DNA of 64,000 bases from Pseudomonadota bacterium (lineage in GTDB: Bacteria; Pseudomonadota; Alphaproteobacteria; Rhizobiales; Xanthobacteraceae), in contig JAEXYA010000017.1 in assembly GCA_023451825.1 (NCBI GenBank), forward strand, positions 1-64,000, in the 5' to 3' direction. A program made the position numbers and the translations under genes. Below the pieces are notes generated by a model. The model saw only the letters and a list, made by a program, of their open reading frames with translations. It made no database searches and had not been told where the DNA came from. Positions 17,230 to 25,223 of the stretch are shown piece after piece. Positions within the stretch are counted from its first letter, which is position 1. Every line of letters begins with the position of its first letter.

Positions 17230-17412
17230 TTAATGCAGCGTTGTGCTGGTTTGTCGAAGGCGTTCGATCTCGTCCTTGACCATCAGTTTCCGGCGCTTGA
17301 GTTCCACGATGCGAAGATCATCGGTGGACAGATGCAGCAAGGCATCGTGCAATTCGGTTTCGAGAACCTTGTGCTTGCGTTCCAGTTCGACCAGATGCGC
17401 CTGAAGTGCCAT
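17230..17412 (-). CDS. DUF465 (YdcH-like) small coiled-coil protein
   Basis: The 60-residue protein reads 'MALQAHLVELERKHKVLETELHDALLHLSTDDLRIVELKRRKLMVKDEIERLRQTSTTLH' in overlapping parts. This is a typical DUF465/YdcH helical hairpin with heptad-like leucines. The start at 17412 is clear: AGGAG lies 7 bases upstream, and the longer reading (to 17634) has no family match. Function is unknown for the family. A second DUF465 gene lies divergently about 250 bases away. Confidence 0.85.
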   Translation of the reverse strand: MALQAHLVELERKHKVLETELHDALLHLSTDDLRIVELKRRKLMVKDEIERLRQTSTTLH

Positions 17413-17663
17413 TCGAAAACTCCTCGGTGGTTGAAGAAAACCAAAGTTCGGTTTCGGTTGGACGATGAAGTCTACATGACAGTGGACATCTGTCGATGGG
17501 TCTTGAAAATTGTACCGCCGCGCTCCGCACATCGTGAAAAATGAATCGTAAGGAATGCGCTGCAAAATGCCGGAACCCGATGGCTTGCGCGGACCACGTC
17601 CAGCAGCGATAGTTACCTTACGGATTCCCGCCAAACGACCGGCCGGCCAAGTCAGCGAAGATC

Positions 17664-17870
17664 ATGAACGACGACGAAGATCGCGAACTCCCTGCCGAAT
17701 TGGCCCGATTGCAGCAAGAACACCGCGATCTCGATGCTGCCATCGACGCTTTGCAGCGGTCGCCGGCGCCCGACCTGTTGCAGCTTCAACGATTGAAAAA
17801 ACGCAAGCTGCAATTGCGGGATCGCATCTCGGTGGTGTCGGATCAGATTACCCCTGACATCATCGCCTGA
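17664..17870 (+). CDS. DUF465 (YdcH-like) small protein
   Basis: This 68-residue, charged, helical protein has 'ELARLQQEHRDLDAAIDALQ' and 'LQLQRLKKRKLQLRDRISVV', the two helices of a DUF465 hairpin. It is divergent from the other DUF465 gene at 17230-17412. Function is unknown. The head-to-head arrangement suggests a shared promoter region. Confidence 0.8.
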   Translation: MNDDEDRELPAELARLQQEHRDLDAAIDALQRSPAPDLLQLQRLKKRKLQLRDRISVVSDQITPDIIA

Positions 17871-18186
17871 GACAACAGGTCACGTCCGTCGCTCCGGTTC
17901 CAGCGATCGGCGCATCGGATATCGCGCCGGTTTGGGATGAATTCACTGCCTCTGTGATGCCGCAAGACGGCCGCTAGGCTGCCGCACCATTTTTAGCGGA
18001 AACCGTATCAGACTGCGTCAAATCCGGGCTTGCCGCGCCTGCGCGTCGGGTTTTCTTTTGCATCGGATTTGTTACAAGGCTGTCCCGTCATCAGTGACGA
18101 GATTGTTCGTTCGACGCTTCCTGCGCCGCAGGGAGCGCCTTTGGTATTTTCAGCTATCCTTCTGGATTCGCGAAAGAAATCACGGA
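17871..18186. other. Intergenic leader before purE, no gene seen
   Basis: This 316-base gap holds no convincing ORF or RNA gene. Near 18035-18060 a GC-rich stretch is followed by GGGTTTTCTTTT, which could be a weak terminator for the DUF465 gene or part of a long purE leader. I could not fold it into a known riboswitch. Confidence 0.4.
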
Positions 18187-18675
18187 ATGTCCGCGCCCGT
18201 CGCCATCATCATGGGAAGCCAGTCCGACTGGGAAACCATGCGCCACGCCTCCGAGACCCTGACGGCGCTGGGCATCGCCCATGATACCCGCATTGTATCG
18301 GCGCATCGCACCCCGGATCGTCTGGTGGCCTTCGCGAAGGGCGCGAAAACGGCTGGATTCCAAGTGATCATCGCCGGCGCTGGCGGTGCGGCGCATCTGC
18401 CGGGCATGGCGGCAGCATTGACGGAGCTGCCGGTGTTCGGCGTGCCCGTGGAATCGAAAGCGCTGTCCGGCGTCGATTCTCTTTATTCGATCGTACAGAT
18501 GCCCGGCGGTATTCCTGTTGGCACGCTGGCGATCGGCAAGCCCGGCGCGATCAATGCCGCGCTGCTGGCAGCCTCGGTGCTCGCTCTGCATGACGATGGT
18601 CTTGCCACGCGCCTCAAAGCCTGGCGCCAGGCGCAGACGGACGCTGTGGCCGAAAAGCCGGAAGGTGCTGCGTAA
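18187..18675 (+). CDS. purE: N5-carboxyaminoimidazole ribonucleotide mutase
   Basis: This class I PurE (162 aa) isomerises N5-CAIR to CAIR in de novo purine synthesis. It begins 'MSAPVAIIMGSQSDWETMRHASETL', the PurE signature with GSxSDW, and has 'VSAHRTPDRL' and 'IIAGAGGAAHLPGMAAA', the conserved active-site stretches. The ATG at 18187 is chosen because the family starts there; the longer reading from 18058 is unsupported. The stop overlaps the purK start (TAATG), so the two genes are translationally coupled. Confidence 0.96.
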   Translation: MSAPVAIIMGSQSDWETMRHASETLTALGIAHDTRIVSAHRTPDRLVAFAKGAKTAGFQVIIAGAGGAAHLPGMAAALTELPVFGVPVESKALSGVDSLYSIVQMPGGIPVGTLAIGKPGAINAALLAASVLALHDDGLATRLKAWRQAQTDAVAEKPEGAA

Positions 18676-19769
18676 TGGCTCCGGCGATGAAAGTGCTGAA
18701 GCCCGGCGATACCATCGGCATTCTCGGCGGCGGCCAGCTCGGTCGCATGCTTGCGCTTGCGGCTGCGCGACTTGGTTTGAAGTGCCAGGTGTTTTCGCCC
18801 GATCCGGATTCGCCGGCTTTCGACGTCGTGCAGAACGCGACCTGCGCTGAATATGCCGACGTCGAGGCGCTCGAACTGTTCGCCAATGACTGCGATGTCA
18901 TCACCTATGAATTCGAGAATGTGCCGGCTGCGACGGCATTGATCCTCGACGCGCGCCGTCCTGTTCTGCCGGCGCAGAGCATTCTGCAGACCACGCAGGA
19001 TCGCCTTGTGGAGAAGGACTTCGTCACCGGTCTCGGTATCGGCACTGCCGGCTATGCCGGCGTGTCCAGCGCCGGCGAACTCCGCGATGCCGTCAAGAAA
19101 CTTGGCCTGCCCGCGGTGATCAAGACGCGCCGTTTCGGCTATGACGGCAAGGGCCAGGCGATGATCCGCGAAGGCGACGATCTCGATCAGGTCTGGGACG
19201 ATCTCGGCACCAAGGACGCCATTCTCGAAGCTTTTGTCCCATTCGAGCGCGAAGTCTCCGTCATCGCCGCGCGCGGCGCCGATGGCAGCGTCGAAACGTT
19301 CGACGTCACTGAGAACGAGCATCGCGATCACATCCTGAAATTCTCGCACGCGCCCGCCCGCATTCCCGATGCGCTGGCCGCCAAGGCACGCGAGATCGCC
19401 GAGAAGATCGGCACCGCGCTCGGCTATGTCGGCACATTTGCGGTCGAGTTGTTCGTCGTCCCCGGCAAGGATGGTCCCTCGCTGGTGGTCAACGAGATCG
19501 CTCCGCGCGTGCATAATTCCGGCCACTGGACGCTGGATGGCGCCTCGGTCTCACAATTCGAGCAGCATATCCGCGCCATCGCCGGCTGGCCGCTCGGCAA
19601 GCCTGTGCGCCACGGCCAGGTCACCATGACCAACCTGATCGGCGACGACATTCTGGATTATCCGAAATGGCTGGCGATCCCCGGCGCCACCGTGCATCTC
19701 TATGGCAAGGGCTCCCCCCGCCCCGGCCGCAAGATGGGTCATGTGGTCGAGGTCAAACCTCAGGTTTAA
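18675..19769 (+). CDS. purK: N5-carboxyaminoimidazole ribonucleotide synthase
   Basis: This ATP-grasp enzyme (364 aa) converts AIR, ATP and bicarbonate to N5-CAIR, the substrate of PurE. 'GDTIGILGGGQLGRMLALAAARLGLKCQVFSPD' is the N-terminal signature. 'PAVIKTRRFGYDGKGQ' and 'FEREVSVIAARGADG' are ATP-grasp elements, and 'LVVNEIAPRVHNSGHWTLDGASVSQFEQHIRAI' is diagnostic of PurK. It overlaps purE by one base. It ends before a 220-base gap leading to rpsU. Confidence 0.96.
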   Translation: MAPAMKVLKPGDTIGILGGGQLGRMLALAAARLGLKCQVFSPDPDSPAFDVVQNATCAEYADVEALELFANDCDVITYEFENVPAATALILDARRPVLPAQSILQTTQDRLVEKDFVTGLGIGTAGYAGVSSAGELRDAVKKLGLPAVIKTRRFGYDGKGQAMIREGDDLDQVWDDLGTKDAILEAFVPFEREVSVIAARGADGSVETFDVTENEHRDHILKFSHAPARIPDALAAKAREIAEKIGTALGYVGTFAVELFVVPGKDGPSLVVNEIAPRVHNSGHWTLDGASVSQFEQHIRAIAGWPLGKPVRHGQVTMTNLIGDDILDYPKWLAIPGATVHLYGKGSPRPGRKMGHVVEVKPQV

Positions 19770-19835
19770 CCCCTCCTGCGGCCGTTTTGCCGTGACACAG
19801 AACTGGGAACCCGGACCCGACTGTTGAGAAAACCT

Positions 19836-19855
19836 CGATTTTCCGCGGAAAATCG
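19836..19855. repeat. 20-bp perfect palindrome between purK and rpsU
   Basis: CGATTTTCCGCGGAAAATCG is fully self-complementary. It lies about 135 bases upstream of the rpsU start and 66 bases after the purK stop. It could be an operator or part of a transcript end; nothing decides which. Confidence 0.45.
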
Positions 19856-19922
19856 CCGAATGAGCTTTGGGGCGTGGTGGACATTCACCATTTCATCTGT
19901 TAGATGAGCGCCCTTACAGGTT

Positions 19923-19949
19923 AAGGACCTGGCCTTCGTCGGTCCTTTT
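19923..19949 (+). terminator. Possible terminator or leader hairpin before rpsU
   Basis: A 7-bp stem AAGGACC / GGTCCTT encloses an 11-nt loop and is followed by TTTC. It could end purEK transcripts, or lie in the rpsU leader 41 bases before the start codon. Confidence 0.4.
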
Positions 19950-19990
19950 CTTACCCGAAATTCTGATCCGTATGATGAAGAGGATGCCGC

Positions 19991-20299
19991 GTGCAGGTTC
20001 TCGTTCGCGATAACAATGTTGACCAGGCTCTCAAGGCGCTGAAGAAGAAGATGCAGCGCGAGGGCATTTTCCGCGAGATGAAGCTCCGCGGTCACTACGA
20101 GAAGCCGTCTGAGAAGAAGGCCCGTGAAAAGGCTGAAGCCGTGCGTCGCGCACGCAAGCTGGCCCGCAAGAAGCTGCAGCGCGAAGGCCTGCTGCCGATG
20201 AAGCCGAAGCCGGTGTTCGGCGCTGGCCCCGGTGGCGAGCGCGGTGGCCGTCCGGGTGCAGGCGGCGCAGGTGCCGGCGCGCCGCGTCCGGCTCGCTAA
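19991..20299 (+). CDS. rpsU: 30S ribosomal protein S21
   Basis: This small ribosomal subunit protein begins (GTG start) 'QVLVRDNNVDQALKALKKKMQREGIFREMKLRGHYEKPSEKKAREKAEAVRRARKLARKK', a full S21 match. At 102 residues it is longer than enterobacterial S21 (about 70) because of a Gly/Ala/Pro/Arg-rich tail, as is common in this bacterial group. AGAGGA lies upstream of the GTG. A strong terminator follows 21 bases after the stop, so the gene is probably monocistronic. Confidence 0.96.
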   Translation: MQVLVRDNNVDQALKALKKKMQREGIFREMKLRGHYEKPSEKKAREKAEAVRRARKLARKKLQREGLLPMKPKPVFGAGPGGERGGRPGAGGAGAGAPRPAR

Positions 20300-20320
20300 G
20301 CCAAGCAATCGTTGATGTTG

Positions 20321-20353
20321 ATAACGCGGGCCTCGAGCCCGCGTTATTTTTTT
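20321..20353 (+). terminator. Rho-independent terminator after rpsU
   Basis: A perfect 11-bp stem (20321-20331 with 20337-20347), 5-nt loop and a run of T residues follow the rpsU stop. Confidence 0.9.
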
Positions 20354-20465
20354 GCCCGCACAGTTTTTTACGGGCATGGACAAAAGCGCGCCGCTTTGTC
20401 CGGATGCAATTGTCTCGCTGACGCGGTAGGAAGCTTCACGAACTGTTGCGAGAGACTTGTCCTGC

Positions 20466-21128
20466 ATGGACCGACGGCTGACCACATCGCCATCCTGCAT
20501 CGGCAAGCGCGGCGCCGCCGTTCTCGCATTGCTGCTGACAAGCCTCTGCGCGGGCGGCTGTTCATTCAACCTGGCCTCACTGACACCGGGCGCCGACAAG
20601 GACGAGCCGAAGCCGACGGCCACCGCTGCGCCGCAGACCCGCAGTCTTTCTGCCAAGGCCGATCCACAGGAGTCCAAGATCCAGGCCGCGCGCGGGGCGA
20701 GCCTTGCGCAAGCCGGCCAGAGTGCCGAAGCGTTGGCCGCTTACAACACGGCTATCGATCTAGACCCCGCCAGCGCACAGGCCTTTTATCAACGTGGCCT
20801 GCTGTATCAGTCAGAGAAGAACTACGAATTTGCCATCGCGGATTTCACTTCCGCAAATGGCCTGACGCCGCAGCAGCCCGATTCCTTGCTGGGCCGCGCG
20901 CAATGTTATCTCGCGCTCGGCAAGAATCAGGAAGCCGCAGCCGATCTTGACGAAGCGGCGAGCGCTGCGCCCGGCAACGCGCAAATCTGGATGGCCCGCG
21001 GCGCAGCCTATGAGAAACTCGGCAATAAGGAAAAGGCGGCGGACTCATTCAGCCGTGCGGTCTTGCTACGACCGAATGACGACGCCGCTCGCAACGGCAT
21101 GACGCGGAACGGCGGCCGAACGGGATAG
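20466..21128 (+). CDS. TPR-containing lipoprotein
   Basis: The N-terminus is a lipoprotein signal: a hydrophobic stretch 'GAAVLALLLTSLCAGGCSF' with a lipobox ending at the Cys of 'CAGGC'. About three TPR units follow ('ARGASLAQAGQSAEALAAYNTAIDLDPASAQAFYQRGLLYQSEKNYEFAIADF...' and 'NAQIWMARGAAYEKLGNKEKAADSFSRAV'). It is probably a periplasm-facing lipid-anchored scaffold, similar in layout to NlpI, but the role is not known. ATG 20466 is preferred to the TTG at 20457. Confidence 0.8.
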   Translation: MDRRLTTSPSCIGKRGAAVLALLLTSLCAGGCSFNLASLTPGADKDEPKPTATAAPQTRSLSAKADPQESKIQAARGASLAQAGQSAEALAAYNTAIDLDPASAQAFYQRGLLYQSEKNYEFAIADFTSANGLTPQQPDSLLGRAQCYLALGKNQEAAADLDEAASAAPGNAQIWMARGAAYEKLGNKEKAADSFSRAVLLRPNDDAARNGMTRNGGRTG

Positions 21129-21190
21129 TCTGCCGCCGCAGCCTAGCAGGGCAAAGACGTATGCGGCGCCGGCTGAGGTCTGTTTGAGCT

Positions 21191-22060
21191 TCAGCGCTCG
21201 AACGGCCGCGGGATCACCTTGTCGAACATCGACTTCGCGCCGCTCAACACGTCTTCGACGACACTCGTGCGGCCACCGCGTTCATCAGCATTGGCCTGCA
21301 TCTCGCGCAAAGGCACGGGCACATCTCCGGGCGGGCGGGGGCCCCGTGAGCGGGCGGACAGCGCGGGATCTTCGATATTCGGATTTGACAGCACGATCGG
21401 CGGCGGGAGTTGCTGCATCGGCTGCGCTTGCTGGACGGGCGGCTGCACCACCGGCGTCGATTGCGGCTGAACCGCCGCCGTGCGCTCAGGCGCACGCGGT
21501 GCTTCCGATGGTCGCGATGCTTCCGATGGTCGCGATACCTCGACCTTCTCGCCGCGGCTCAAACGCTCGATAGCGGCGCGGGCGAGATCATTGGCGTCGC
21601 CGGCAGGCGCCGTACCGACGGTCGCAACGACGGGGGTCGGCGACGGCGCCGCGATGGACGATTCGCTCTTTGCCGGCTCTGCCTTAGCGACGGCCTTCTC
21701 ACGCGAGGGCGCGTGTCGGCGCGCTTCGACAGCCTTGGAGGAATCGGTCTTGGTCGCATCGGTCTTGGCGGCGTCCGCCTTGTCCGACTTCTCCGTGAGA
21801 GCCTTTTCGGCTGGCTTATCAGCCGTCTTTTTCGCCGGGATCGCCGCGGATTCGGGAGCATCCACAGCAGCAGCAGCCTCCGCCGGCTTCGCAACTGCCT
21901 TTCCCGGGGCCGGCGCGCTCTGGGCTGCAGCCGGGGCCGGCGGACGATCCTCACGCGCCTTCGGGATGATGTAGTAATTGACGATATAGGCGCCGACCAC
22001 CGTCGCAAAAACCGACGGCAGGATGTCGATGGTAAATTTCGAAAGATACTTCTTCAGCAT
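21191..22060 (-). CDS. Hypothetical membrane-anchored Ala/Pro-rich protein
   Basis: This 289-residue protein begins 'MLKKYLSKFTIDILPSVFATVVGAYIVNYYII', one N-terminal membrane helix. A long Ala/Lys/Pro/Ser-rich region of low complexity follows, including a short tandem repeat (EASRPSEASRPSEAPR). The last 40 residues, 'RTSVVEDVLSGAKSMFDKVIPRPFER', look more structured. I do not recognise a named domain. It would reach from the inner membrane into the cytoplasm or periplasm like a flexible tether. Frame and composition support it as real. Confidence 0.7.
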   Translation of the reverse strand: MLKKYLSKFTIDILPSVFATVVGAYIVNYYIIPKAREDRPPAPAAAQSAPAPGKAVAKPAEAAAAVDAPESAAIPAKKTADKPAEKALTEKSDKADAAKTDATKTDSSKAVEARRHAPSREKAVAKAEPAKSESSIAAPSPTPVVATVGTAPAGDANDLARAAIERLSRGEKVEVSRPSEASRPSEAPRAPERTAAVQPQSTPVVQPPVQQAQPMQQLPPPIVLSNPNIEDPALSARSRGPRPPGDVPVPLREMQANADERGGRTSVVEDVLSGAKSMFDKVIPRPFER

Positions 22061-22185
22061 GAACCCGGCCTCATTCCCCGGCCGCTACATGCTGGAAATT
22101 TGAGGCTGATTCAGGGATCAATCGCGACGGATCAAAGGCAAGTTCCCGCACGGTGCGCGGGAATGTTTCAGTGTGTGACGGACTT

Positions 22186-22266
22186 GTAGGATGGGTTGAG
22201 CGTAGCGATACCCATCACCGCCGGGCGCATGTGGTGATGGGTTTCGCTGCGCTCAACCCATCCTAC
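22186..22266. repeat. Family A palindromic repeat, copy 4 (short)
   Basis: It runs from GTAGGATGGGTTGAGCG to CTCAACCCATCCTAC, 81 bp; it lacks about 20 bases of the right inner arm seen in copies 1-3. It lies 12 bases from the cupin gene stop. Confidence 0.85.
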
Positions 22267-22278
22267 GGCCGCTGCGTC

Positions 22279-22560
22279 TTACTTGATCTCGATTTCCAGG
22301 AACACGATGTCCTTGTCGGTCTCATTGAGCACGTCATGCTCGACGCCGGCTTTGCGGAAATAGGACTTGCCCGCGACGATGTTGGAGATCGATCGGGTAC
22401 CATCCGGCGCCACGATGGTCATGGCGCTGGTGGTGACCGGCACGATCACATAGTCCATGCCGTGGGTGTGGTGCCCCGTGGCCGCGCCCGGCGCCAGACG
22501 CCATTCGGTGACGCGGACTTCGGGCGTGTCTTGCTGGACATCGGACTGGGCAGCGAGCAT
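22279..22560 (-). CDS. Small cupin-domain protein
   Basis: This 93-residue single cupin domain has 'GHHTHGMDYVIVPV' (metal-binding histidines of cupin motif 1) and 'GKSYFRKAGVEHDVLNETDKDIVFLEIEIK' (motif 2 with a His). Such proteins bind a metal and may act as sensors or small enzymes; substrate is unknown. It starts 13 bases after the end of the antiporter gene upstream on the same strand, so the two may be co-transcribed. Confidence 0.82.
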   Translation of the reverse strand: MLAAQSDVQQDTPEVRVTEWRLAPGAATGHHTHGMDYVIVPVTTSAMTIVAPDGTRSISNIVAGKSYFRKAGVEHDVLNETDKDIVFLEIEIK

Positions 22561-22573
22561 GGGGCTTCCTTGA

Positions 22574-23659
22574 TTACGGTGCGAATACCGTCAGCAGAAA
22601 TACAGCAAAGACCAGCATGTGCACCATGCCGAACAGGATGTTGGTTACGCCTGTGGCGAATGTCAGCATGCTGATGGCGAATGTCATGATGAGCAGCGTG
22701 GTCTCGCTGGGCGGCAGGCCGAGCACCAGCGGCTGGCCCAGCAGTGTCGCAACCAGGGCCACCGCAGGAATGGTGAGACTGATGGTGGCCAGCGCCGATC
22801 CCAGCGAGAGATTGATGCTCTTCTGCAGCTTGTTGTGACGTGCAGCGGAAAACGCAGCCACACCTTCGGGCATCAGGACGAGCAGCGCCACGACGATGCC
22901 GGTAAAGGCTGCCGGCGCGCCGATGGCAGCGCCGCCGGCATCCACGACCACGGAAAACGACTTGGCCAGCGCCACCACGCTGACCAGAGCAACGATCAGC
23001 AGGATGGCATTCATCTTGATGGAATGCGTCGGCGGCGCTCCGTCATCGTCTTCATCGTCATTGATGAAGTAATCCCGGTGCAGCACGGTCTGCGTGTAGA
23101 GGAACAGGCCGTACAGGATCATCGTGATGACGCTGACAAAGGCCAGCTGCAGCGCCGAGAATAGCGGACCGGGCGTTGTCAGCGTGTAGTTCGGCAGGAT
23201 CAGTGTCATTGTAGACAGTACGATCAGCACGCTGAGATAGATCTTGGCACCCGAGACCTGGAATTCCTGCTCGCTGTAACGCAGCCCGCCGGCAAGGATG
23301 CACAGGCCCACCATGCCGTTGCAGACGATCATGACCACCGCGAACACGGTGTCCCGCGCCAGTGTCGGCGCCGACTTCTCGCCGATCATGATGGTGGCAA
23401 TGACCGCCACTTCGATGATGATCACGGACAGGGTCAACAACAGCGTACCGTAGGGCTCCCCGATCTTGTGGGCGATTACCTCCGCATGATGGACGGCCGC
23501 AAACACGGTGCCGAACAGGATCGCCAGCAAGACGATGGCAAACAGGACGCCGAACACCGATGGGGTGAAGCCGATCCCGAGCACGGTGGTGACGGCGACA
23601 AATGCAACGGCTGATGCCGGAAACATCCATGACGAGCGGGGCACGGGGTGTGCGGACAT
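22574..23659 (-). CDS. CaCA-family calcium/cation:proton antiporter (ChaA-like)
   Basis: This inner-membrane antiporter (361 aa, about 11 helices) would extrude Ca2+ or Na+/K+ in exchange for protons. Two alpha-repeat motifs are visible: 'GEPYGTLLLTLSVIIIEVAVIATIMIG' and 'VLMPEGVAAFSAARHNKLQKSINLSLGSALATISLTIP', the acidic and SLGSA elements of CaCA proteins. A central acidic loop 'NDDEDDDGAPP' separates the halves. ATG 23659 is chosen because upstream residues in the longer reading lack family support. Confidence 0.87.
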   Translation of the reverse strand: MSAHPVPRSSWMFPASAVAFVAVTTVLGIGFTPSVFGVLFAIVLLAILFGTVFAAVHHAEVIAHKIGEPYGTLLLTLSVIIIEVAVIATIMIGEKSAPTLARDTVFAVVMIVCNGMVGLCILAGGLRYSEQEFQVSGAKIYLSVLIVLSTMTLILPNYTLTTPGPLFSALQLAFVSVITMILYGLFLYTQTVLHRDYFINDDEDDDGAPPTHSIKMNAILLIVALVSVVALAKSFSVVVDAGGAAIGAPAAFTGIVVALLVLMPEGVAAFSAARHNKLQKSINLSLGSALATISLTIPAVALVATLLGQPLVLGLPPSETTLLIMTFAISMLTFATGVTNILFGMVHMLVFAVFLLTVFAP

Positions 23660-23831
23660 CGCGTAAGTACCTGGGGATTCGAGAGATGGGAGGCGCAACA
23701 TAGGACAACGTTTGCCCCGGCGTCAGGTTGCAGGGCTGCGTCATGCTGACTCGCCAATCATCCCTGGCAATGCTTATAGTCCAGCATCACCGCGTGGTGA
23801 GCTCGAAAAAAGAAGAAAGGGAGCAAACGAG

Positions 23832-24209
23832 ATGTTTTCGCATGTCATGATCGGCACCAATGACCTGGAAAAGGCAAAGGCGTTCTACGACAAGCTGCTC
23901 GGCACGCTGGGCGTCGAGCCCGCCGTGGTTGATCGTCATCGCATTTTCTACCGTACCAAGACCGGGACCTTCTCGGTGTCGAAGCCGATCGACGGCAAGC
24001 CGGCCACTCCTGCCAATGGTGGCACCATCGGCTTTCTGGCCAAATCCCAGGAAGAAGCCGACGCCTGGCACGCTGCCGGTATCGCGGCAGGCGGCACCAC
24101 CTGCGAGGAGCCGCCTGGTGTCCGTGAAGGTGGCGTGAAGATGTATCTCGCTTACCTGCGCGACCTCGACGGTAACAAGCTCTGCGCCTTGCACCGCGTG
24201 CCAGCGTAA
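23832..24209 (+). CDS. VOC family (glyoxalase/dioxygenase fold) protein
   Basis: This 125-residue single-domain protein begins 'MFSHVMIGTNDLEKAKAFYDKLLGTLG', the standard VOC start with a metal-ligand His. It continues 'RIFYRTKTGTFSVSKPIDGKPATPANGGTIGFLAKSQEEADAWHAAGIAAGG' and ends 'MYLAYLRDLDGNKLCALHRV'. VOC proteins include glyoxalases and resistance proteins; the substrate is unknown. GGGAG lies 8 bases before the ATG at 23832. It is divergent from the antiporter gene and followed by a family D repeat. Confidence 0.85.
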   Translation: MFSHVMIGTNDLEKAKAFYDKLLGTLGVEPAVVDRHRIFYRTKTGTFSVSKPIDGKPATPANGGTIGFLAKSQEEADAWHAAGIAAGGTTCEEPPGVREGGVKMYLAYLRDLDGNKLCALHRVPA

Positions 24210-24215
24210 CGTTGG

Positions 24216-24375
24216 CCTTCTCCCCGCATGCGGGGAGACGGTGGCCCGGCGACGCCGGGGCGGATGAGGGGAGCTTCAATGGGACGGAGCACGTGAAGAG
24301 CCCCCTCACCCGACGCCGTGATGCGATGCATCCGGACGCCAACCTCTCCCCGTAAGCGGGGCGAGGTTAGGGGAG
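24216..24375. repeat. Intergenic repeat, CTCCCCGC...GCGGGG family (family D)
   Basis: The 160-base element is built of CTTCTCCCCGCATGCGGGGAG at one end, CCTCTCCCCGTAAGCGGGGCGAGGTTAGGGGAG at the other, and GGATGAGGGGA / CCCCCTCACCCG between them. It fills the gap between the convergent VOC and hydrolase genes and is of the type widely dispersed in Bradyrhizobium-group genomes. Confidence 0.7.
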
Positions 24376-24394
24376 CGTCGCTGCAATCATTGGA

Positions 24395-25216
24395 CTAGTC
24401 AGCGCGGATAAATTTCAAGCCTGTTTCGATAGCTCCGTAGGTTGCGAGATCATCGTGCCCGCCTTCCGGAAGCCGTACGAACTGCTTGGGCTCACGGGCC
24501 AGATCAAACAGCCGCTGCCCCAAACGGACCGGAATGGTCCGATCGCGCTCGCCATGCATGATCAGAAGCGGAGCTGCGACACGCGCAATGCGAAGATCCG
24601 AGCGAAACTGATCCCGGAGGAGCCAGCGCACCGGCACGTAGCTGAAGTGCAATGCAGCAGCATCCGCCATGGACGAATAAGGCGCTTCAAGAACCAGCTT
24701 CTGGATTGCGTTCTCCGCGGCCAGCGCAGTCGCGACACCTGTCCCCAACGAGAAGCCCCACAGCACGATCCGGTCGGCAGCGTATCGCTCTCGCGCAAAC
24801 GCGTAGGCCGCGGCGGCGTCCTGAAGCAGCCCGGCCTCGCTCGGCGCGCCGCTCGAGCCGGCATAGCCGCGATAGGAGACGGCGATCAGTCCGTTACCGT
24901 CTCCTGTCAATTGCCGAAAACGGCCAATCTGAGCCGCGATAAAATCGCCATTGCCGTGGAAATAGATGATGACCGGCCGCGATGGCTTTGCAGGGACATG
25001 CCAGGCGATGATGCGCTCGCCGTCCGGCGTGGTCAGCACATGCTCTTCCGCCTGCGCGAAGCCTGCCGCTTCCGGCGAGGTCCGCGTCGTCTGCGGGATA
25101 GGAAAAATGAGTTGCCGTTGCTTCACATACAGCAACGCGAGAACCGCGCCGTAACAGACCGCCGCCACTGCGACGGTCCATAACAGGATTTGCACGGCGC
25201 GCCGCCGATCCGGCAC
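24395..25216 (-). CDS. Membrane-anchored alpha/beta hydrolase (Bem46/YfhR-like)
   Basis: This 273-residue protein has an N-terminal helix 'ILLWTVAVAAVCYGAVLALLYVKQRQLIFPIP', then an alpha/beta-hydrolase fold. The oxyanion region is 'VIIYFHGNGDF', the nucleophile elbow GFSLGTG, an acid is expected in 'MHGERDRTIPV' and the His in 'LPEGGHDDL'. The 'LIFPIP' lead-in and HGN motif are typical of the Bem46/ABHD13-like group. The substrate is unknown. It lies 7 bases downstream of pntB on the same strand and may be part of that transcript. Confidence 0.84.
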   Translation of the reverse strand: MPDRRRAVQILLWTVAVAAVCYGAVLALLYVKQRQLIFPIPQTTRTSPEAAGFAQAEEHVLTTPDGERIIAWHVPAKPSRPVIIYFHGNGDFIAAQIGRFRQLTGDGNGLIAVSYRGYAGSSGAPSEAGLLQDAAAAYAFARERYAADRIVLWGFSLGTGVATALAAENAIQKLVLEAPYSSMADAAALHFSYVPVRWLLRDQFRSDLRIARVAAPLLIMHGERDRTIPVRLGQRLFDLAREPKQFVRLPEGGHDDLATYGAIETGLKFIRAD

Positions 25217-25223
25217 CGGCGGA

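Noticed and set aside
17871..18186. Possible 6S RNA or purine riboswitch before purE
   Set aside because: No conserved riboswitch core and no long bulged stem could be recognised by eye.
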